From: Cardiobacteriales bacterium
GTDB taxonomy: Bacteria > Pseudomonadota > Gammaproteobacteria > Cardiobacteriales > Wohlfahrtiimonadaceae
DNA length: 9,787 nucleotides
Direction of reading: 5' to 3'
Assembly: GCA_030150565.1 (NCBI GenBank)
Contig: JASLFR010000072.1
Coordinates: forward strand, 1-9,787
Made by a program: the position numbers and the translations under genes. The notes under the pieces were generated by a model that saw nothing but the letters and a program-made list of their open reading frames with translations, had not been told where the DNA came from and did not search any database. Every line of letters begins with the position of its first letter. Within the stretch, counting starts at the first letter, position 1. Below are positions 6,309-9,787 of the stretch, piece after piece.

Positions 6309-7754
6309 TTATAAGAAGATGAAATTAAAGAGGATATAGACAGGCGTTAAGATTGCAAACGCTATGAACATATAGCCGAAGAAGGAGGGCATTTTAATCC
6401 CATCTTGCTCTGCTAACGCTTTAATCATAAAGTTTGGTGCATTACCGATATAGGTAAGAGGTCCTGTAAATACTGTACCCATTGAGATTGCAAGCAGAGT
6501 TGCAGGGATACGATCCATTAAGTAGTTGGCAGCCGTTAATCCTTCAGCCGCTCCTTGCGCTCCCGCCATCTTGAAGAAGACTAAGTATGTTGGAGCATTA
6601 TCGAGGAATGCTGAGAGCATCGTAGTAACCCAGAAGTAGATCACGTTGATCGGATTACCGCTTGCATCATGTGTTACATCAACAACCGCTTTAAAGGCAC
6701 CATTTTCACCCGCTTCTAAAATAGCGATAACAGGAACGATTGTAAGGAAGATCCCTGAGAAGAGCTTCGCTACTTCAACAATAGGGGTCCAGTTAAAGTT
6801 ATTATTTCGGCGAATCTCTTTTGAAGTGATCGCAAGTGAAACAAAGGTTAAGAAGATAAAGAAGAGATCGCGGAGCGCATTCTCAAGCTTCAACTCTGTA
6901 CCGAAGATGGTCCAGCTCTTCTCAGGATGCCATACACCTGAAGTGATGATTCCTAAAAGCACCCCTAAAATGATGAGGAAGTTGAGTTTACCTACCATAA
7001 TAAAGGTTGTCTTCTCTTCAGATTTTGGAATACCTTCTTTCTTAAAGTAGTAGCTATCAACGACAAAGAAGAGAGCAAGCAGAATTAAAGAGAAGAGGAG
7101 AACGGGAAGGAACATATGCTTCAACGTCCAGAAGAAATCGACCCCATTTAGGAACCCTAAGAAGAGGGGGGGATCACCAAGAGGCGTTAAACCTCCACCA
7201 ATATTCGCCACTAAGAAGATGAAGAAGATTGGAATATGAACACGATGTTTACGATTTCTATTTGCTTGTAAAATGGGGCGAATAAGAAGCATCGCTGCAC
7301 CTGTTGTACCCATGAGTGAAGCAAGTGCGGTACCGATCGCTAAAATCGCAACGTTAAATTTAGGGCTTGCAACGAGATTACCCGAAATATGGATTCCACC
7401 CGATGCAGTAAAGAGAACCAGTAGCAGAAGAATGAAAGGGATATACTCCTCAATCATCGCCGCTGAGAGCACCTCTAAACCAGTATTCAATCCAAACCCA
7501 ATAATGAGTGGAATGAAGAAGATGAAAGTCCAAGCTGCAGTAATCTTGCCAAAATGGTTGTCCCATAATTTAGGGGCAAAGAGTGGCATGATTGCAATTG
7601 AGAGAATCACCCCAATAAAGGGAATGCTCCATAAAGGGGAGAGCGTTGCTCCATTTAGAACATGCTCTGAGCTTTCTGAAATTGCTGCAGGATCAGCCAT
7701 CGCCATAAAGGGCAATAGGAGAAGCCCGAACAATAGAACTATTGTTTTACGCAT
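6309..7754 (-). CDS. NhaD-like Na+/H+ antiporter of the citrate-transporter-related (IT) superfamily
   Basis: This 481-residue polytopic inner-membrane protein has about a dozen hydrophobic segments and an N-terminal signal-like helix (MRKTIVLLFGLLLLPFMAMA, then DPAA). Characteristic motifs are SGNLVASPKFN (about 125-134), GTTGAAMLLIRP (149-160), NIGGGLTPLGDPPLFLGF (184-201), LDNAPT (384-389) and GPLTYIGNAPNF (431-442). The DNAPT and GNAPN motifs sit in paired half-repeats, as in NhaD and ArsB-like carriers. Such proteins usually exchange Na+ or Li+ for protons at alkaline pH; the substrate here is inferred from family resemblance, and a citrate or other anion carrier is the main alternative. 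An ATG pair (7757 and 7754) begins the frame. The second is preferred because GGAG at 7763-7760 is 5 nt from it but only 2 nt from the first. Its own terminator follows, so it is likely monocistronic. Confidence 0.82.
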   Translation of the reverse strand: MRKTIVLLFGLLLLPFMAMADPAAISESSEHVLNGATLSPLWSIPFIGVILSIAIMPLFAPKLWDNHFGKITAAWTFIFFIPLIIGFGLNTGLEVLSAAMIEEYIPFILLLLVLFTASGGIHISGNLVASPKFNVAILAIGTALASLMGTTGAAMLLIRPILQANRNRKHRVHIPIFFIFLVANIGGGLTPLGDPPLFLGFLNGVDFFWTLKHMFLPVLLFSLILLALFFVVDSYYFKKEGIPKSEEKTTFIMVGKLNFLIILGVLLGIITSGVWHPEKSWTIFGTELKLENALRDLFFIFLTFVSLAITSKEIRRNNNFNWTPIVEVAKLFSGIFLTIVPVIAILEAGENGAFKAVVDVTHDASGNPINVIYFWVTTMLSAFLDNAPTYLVFFKMAGAQGAAEGLTAANYLMDRIPATLLAISMGTVFTGPLTYIGNAPNFMIKALAEQDGIKMPSFFGYMFIAFAILTPVYILFNFIFL

Positions 7755-7759
7755 CATAT

Positions 7760-7763
7760 CTCC
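7760..7763 (-). promoter_or_regulatory. Shine-Dalgarno that favours the second of two adjacent ATGs of the NhaD-like gene
   Basis: On the minus strand the context is CGGAGATATGATGCGT. GGAG leaves a 5-nt spacer to the second ATG (7754) and a 2-nt spacer to the first (7757), so the second is the better start. The alternative adds one methionine only. Confidence 0.6.
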
Positions 7764-7868
7764 GTGGTTAAAGTGATTGTGAAAGTTATAGATAAGTGAA
7801 TGAAAAGCTCCGATTTTCGTTCCATTCAGATAAGATTTTAACGTAATTTTAAGCGCTTGTATTGTCTA

Positions 7869-7898
7869 AAAATAGGGTACATTCTGCTCAAAATAGGG
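7869..7898. repeat. Pair of AAAATAGGG direct repeats 21 bp apart in the divergent spacer
   Basis: AAAATAGGG occurs at 7869-7877 and 7890-7898, exactly 21 bp start to start, which is two turns of B-DNA. They lie between the divergent antiporter gene and nadK, next to an 8-bp palindrome AAGCGCTT (7851-7858). The even helical phasing would suit a regulator binding one face of the DNA. A chance repeat is possible in AT-rich sequence. Confidence 0.3.
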
Positions 7899-7953
7899 CT
7901 CAAAGAGCTACGTTAAATGAGGATTATTGATAATAAGAGTAAGAGGAGCAAAA

Positions 7954-8010
7954 GTGCCGATATTTAGGCGTTCTAAGCTTTTATTAATGAAAGATTTAGT
8001 GCTATGCTGA
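7954..8010 (+). CDS. Possible 18-residue small ORF upstream of nadK
   Basis: A GTG start at 7954 is preceded by GAGGAG (7943-7948) with a 5-nt spacer, one of the best Shine-Dalgarno matches in the window. It reads MPIFRRSKLLLMKDLVLC (GTG read as Met) to TGA at 8008-8010. It ends 37 bp before nadK. It has no recognised homology, and a basic start is followed by a hydrophobic stretch. It overlaps the predicted extended -10 of nadK, so one of the two calls may be wrong, or there may be a promoter further upstream. Function unknown; it could be a leader peptide or chance. Confidence 0.3.
   Translation: MPIFRRSKLLLMKDLVLC
8000..8008 (+). promoter_or_regulatory. Candidate extended -10 promoter of nadK
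   Basis: TGC-TATGCT at 8000-8008 is an extended -10 element. The -35 region at the right distance is only T/A-rich (TTTATT-like), which extended -10 promoters tolerate. It predicts a start near 8015 and a leader of about 33 nt before the nadK ATG. Confidence 0.45.
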
Positions 8011-8047
8011 CTACTTTATTATCAATCAAAACAGAATAACACAATCA

Positions 8048-8926
8048 ATGAAACACTTTCAAAAAGTTGGCCTGATATTAAGCGATGAGAGCTCAGCAAA
8101 GGTGCGTGCAGTCGTCGATTACACTCGCAAAATTTTAGAGGCGAATGGATGCCATATTGTTGAGGTAAATAATCGACAATATCGTTCAGAGAAGGAGTAT
8201 CCTGAAGCAGTTTTAGAAAAATTGAGGGATCGAGATCTCTTTATCGGTTTTGGGGGGGATGGAACCTTCCTCGGAATCGCTAGAAAAGTGCTTCATCTCA
8301 ATATCCCTATCTTGGGGGTGAATCTTGGGCGGATCGGCTTTCTTGTAGATCTTGATGTAGAGGCGATTGGGAAGAATTTAGAGGATATTCTTAATGGTCG
8401 TTATACGCGGGAAAATCGTTCACTTTTACGTAGCGGCATCAATGGTGATTGGGGAGAGGGTTCGTTAGCGCTCAATGATGTGGTGATTCATAAGACGGAT
8501 GTCTCCCGCCTCATTGAATTGGATGTCTATGTGGATGAGCGTTATCTCACCACTTATCGAGCAGATGGTTTAATCTTCTCCACGCCAACAGGCTCAACGG
8601 CTTACTCGCTCTCAACAGGGGGGCCACTGCTCTATCCTACGCTCCCTGCGATTATTATTGCTCCTATCTGTCCACATACTTTTAGTCACCGCCCGATTGT
8701 GCTTCCTGCCAATAGTTCAATTCGTGTAGCGTTAAATGATGAGATGAAATACCCCTTAAATGTGACGTGTGATGGGCAGGAGGTATTTGAATTTCGAAAA
8801 GAGGATTATTTAAAAATTGAGACTTGTCGCAACGATTTGACGATGATTCACCCGTTAGATTACAGCTTTTTCAATATCTTAAAGGAGAAATTGAGCTGGG
8901 GACATCAGCCGATGCAGCGTCGATAA
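8048..8926 (+). CDS. nadK: NAD kinase
   Basis: This cytosolic enzyme phosphorylates NAD to NADP with ATP or polyphosphate and is the only de novo source of NADP in most bacteria. At 292 residues it has the same length as E. coli NadK. Family signatures are GGDGT (69-73), NLGRIGFL (92-99), ALNDVVIHK (141-149), DGLIFSTPTGSTAYSLSTGGPL (173-194), APICPHTFSHRPIVLP (205-220) and DGQE (242-245). The C-terminus HPLDYSFFNILKEKLSWG matches the gammaproteobacterial form. The ATG lacks any Shine-Dalgarno; the bases before it are A-rich (ACAGAATAACACAATCA). Initiation may therefore rely on an unstructured leader or on coupling to the small ORF upstream. The gene is probably transcribed alone, because a new promoter and attenuator follow it, although no clear terminator is seen directly after the stop. 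Confidence 0.97.
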   Translation: MKHFQKVGLILSDESSAKVRAVVDYTRKILEANGCHIVEVNNRQYRSEKEYPEAVLEKLRDRDLFIGFGGDGTFLGIARKVLHLNIPILGVNLGRIGFLVDLDVEAIGKNLEDILNGRYTRENRSLLRSGINGDWGEGSLALNDVVIHKTDVSRLIELDVYVDERYLTTYRADGLIFSTPTGSTAYSLSTGGPLLYPTLPAIIIAPICPHTFSHRPIVLPANSSIRVALNDEMKYPLNVTCDGQEVFEFRKEDYLKIETCRNDLTMIHPLDYSFFNILKEKLSWGHQPMQRR

Positions 8927-8960
8927 TTTAGAGAAGATGGTTAAATAAGGAACAATTAAG

Positions 8961-8988
8961 TTGTAAGTTGAGAAAAAATCTCTAAAAT
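8961..8988 (+). promoter_or_regulatory. Predicted sigma-70 promoter of the leader-amidohydrolase unit
   Basis: TTGTAA (8961-8966) and TAAAAT (8983-8988) are separated by 16 bp, each close to consensus. The predicted start is near 8995, about 34 nt before the leader ORF. An imperfect palindrome ACAA-TTAAG-TTGT (8952-8964) overlaps the -35, and TTTAGAGA (8927-8934) is an inverted copy of TCTCTAAA (8979-8986), which covers the -10. Either could be an operator, but this is speculative. Confidence 0.5.
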
Positions 8989-9028
8989 AGCCATCGTTTT
9001 GTTCAGAGTTCAATGAAGAGGAGAGAAG

Positions 9029-9103
9029 ATGAGCGATAGAGTCGTAGTAGCGAGAAGCTCAGCTGTATTCGATATGCATATTCTCTCTTTTTTAGAATTT
9101 TAA
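9029..9103 (+). CDS. 24-residue leader peptide of a probable transcription attenuator
   Basis: ATG at 9029 follows AGGAG (9019-9023) with a 5-nt spacer, inside the purine-rich block AAGAGGAGAGAAG. The ORF reads MSDRVVVARSSAVFDMHILS, then FLEF, to TAA at 9101-9103. The stop lies 4 nt before a terminator stem, so a ribosome finishing this ORF would cover the left arm of the hairpin. The last codons run through a U-rich stretch (TTCTCTCTTTTTTAGAATTTT, 9081-9101). There is no run of one amino acid's codons, which argues against a classical amino-acid-starvation leader. I do not recognise the peptide. Its role is inferred from position: coupling translation to transcription ahead of the amidohydrolase gene. 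Confidence 0.65.
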   Translation: MSDRVVVARSSAVFDMHILSFLEF

Positions 9104-9107
9104 GGAG

Positions 9108-9134
9108 ACTCCCACTATTAGGGGGTTTTTTTTT
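9108..9134 (+). terminator. Attenuator terminator between the leader peptide and the amidohydrolase gene
   Basis: ACTCCC (9108-9113) pairs with GGGGGT (9121-9126) across a 7-nt loop, using one T-G wobble. A run of nine T (9126-9134) follows, giving a textbook intrinsic terminator. It sits after the leader ORF stop and 45 bp before the amidohydrolase ATG, with a promoter about 120 bp upstream. It could also simply end nadK transcripts, but its placement right behind a well-signalled small ORF fits an attenuator better. Confidence 0.8.
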
Positions 9135-9178
9135 GCTCAAAATAATGATCAACCATTAAGAATGAGAAAGGAAAAAAG

Positions 9179-9787
9179 ATGAATCTCACACAATCGCATC
9201 AAGAGTATCAGAGAGATAAGAGCTTAAAAGCGTACCTTTTACGTAATATTATTGAGAAAGGGGGCTGGGTTAACGCACATATGCATGGGGATCGTGCATT
9301 TACTATCGATTATGATGGTTTTGAAGTCTATCAAAATCAGACCCTTATTCAGAAGTGGGATACGTTAGATCGTGTTAAACGCACCATGACGGAAGAGGAT
9401 TACTATCGCCACTTTAGTATGGCGATCGAGCGCATGATCGAGCAGGGGGTTACAGCTGTTGGCAGCTTTATTGATGTTGACCCGATTTGTGAGGAGCGGG
9501 CAATTAATGCGGCGCTTCGTGCTCGTAAAGTGTATGAGCGTGATATCACCATTAAGTTAGTTAACCAGACGTTAAAAGGTGTAATCGATAAAGAGGCGCG
9601 TTACTGGTTCGATAAAGGGGCGGAGAAGGTCGATATTATTGGGGGGCTTCCACGCCGAGACCTCCGAGACCATGGGGAAGGGATGGATGCAAAGCATCTC
9701 GATGTTTTAATGGAGACAGGAAAATCACAAGGCAAGATGGTCCATGTGCATGTTGACCAATTCAACTCTAAAGAGGAGAAGGAGACA
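9179..9787 (+). CDS. CodA-like amidohydrolase (cytosine deaminase family), N-terminal part
   Basis: The frame is open from ATG 9179 to the window edge, 203 residues, with AAAGGAA (9167-9173) 5 nt upstream. The protein shows the amidohydrolase superfamily metal site HMH (34-36) in VNAHMHGDRA near the N-terminus, and HVHVDQ (189-194), equivalent to the VHCDE-type metal-binding strand of cytosine deaminase. GGLPRRD (155-161) also recalls CodA relatives. These enzymes use one or two divalent metals to hydrolyse C-N bonds in cyclic compounds such as cytosine, isoguanine or triazines. The metal ligands near residues 240-320 are outside the window, so the substrate is undetermined. No signal peptide is present. 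Transcription is probably controlled by the leader peptide and terminator just upstream. Confidence 0.78.
   Translation, partial: MNLTQSHQEYQRDKSLKAYLLRNIIEKGGWVNAHMHGDRAFTIDYDGFEVYQNQTLIQKWDTLDRVKRTMTEEDYYRHFSMAIERMIEQGVTAVGSFIDVDPICEERAINAALRARKVYERDITIKLVNQTLKGVIDKEARYWFDKGAEKVDIIGGLPRRDLRDHGEGMDAKHLDVLMETGKSQGKMVHVHVDQFNSKEEKET

Noticed and set aside
7273..7776. 167-codon open frame on the plus strand opposite the antiporter gene
   Set aside because: The antiporter frame on the minus strand has clear family motifs. The plus-strand frame has no recognisable domain or ribosome site and mirrors the other gene's codon bias.
9029..9103. Amino-acid-starvation (trp/his-type) attenuator leader
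   Set aside because: The peptide has no run of codons for one amino acid; the three Val codons and scattered Phe/Leu codons are too few. The U-rich stop-proximal layout fits nucleotide-sensitive pausing better.

Overview
The window reads as gammaproteobacterial chromosome with moderate to low GC. It holds single-copy housekeeping genes (uvrD end, tilS, tamA, lysC, nadK) with a few accessory metabolic genes and no mobile elements. NadK has 292 residues, the same length as the E. coli enzyme, and TamA ends in an E. coli-like manner. The AT-rich spacers and gene order suggest a lineage away from the Enterobacterales, possibly Cardiobacteriales-like (Wohlfahrtiimonas/Ignatzschineria), but that placement is a guess.

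Layout: bases 1-126 are the end of a UvrD-type helicase (+). A 239-bp AT-rich spacer follows, with two consensus -10 hexamers and a possible leader stem-loop, then an AldB/ExaC-like aldehyde dehydrogenase (366-1853, +) closed by a strong intrinsic terminator. The next block is on the minus strand and is transcribed right to left: nhaD-like antiporter (7754-6309), a strong terminator, then lysC (6216-4999), tamA (4961-3228) and tilS (3221-1908). The last three lie 37 and 6 bp apart and look like one transcription unit. lysC carries a strong internal ribosome-binding site that would give a separate ACT-domain beta subunit. After a 290-bp divergent spacer, nadK (8048-8926) is on the plus strand.

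The most interesting region is 8961-9181. It holds a predicted promoter, a 24-codon leader ORF with an excellent Shine-Dalgarno, a U-rich stretch, a terminator hairpin with nine T starting 4 nt after the leader stop codon, and then a CodA-like amidohydrolase that runs off the window. This layout matches a transcription attenuator controlled by coupled translation. It resembles the UTP-sensing pyrBI design more than an amino-acid-starvation attenuator, because the leader has no run of one amino acid's codons.

The genes serve separate jobs: DNA repair, aldehyde oxidation, tRNA-Ile decoding, outer-membrane protein assembly, aspartate-family amino acid synthesis, Na+/H+ homeostasis, NADP supply and probable pyrimidine or N-heterocycle deamination. 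No intergenic stretch exceeds 300 bp. No tRNA, rRNA, CRISPR array, insertion sequence or known riboswitch was recognised.
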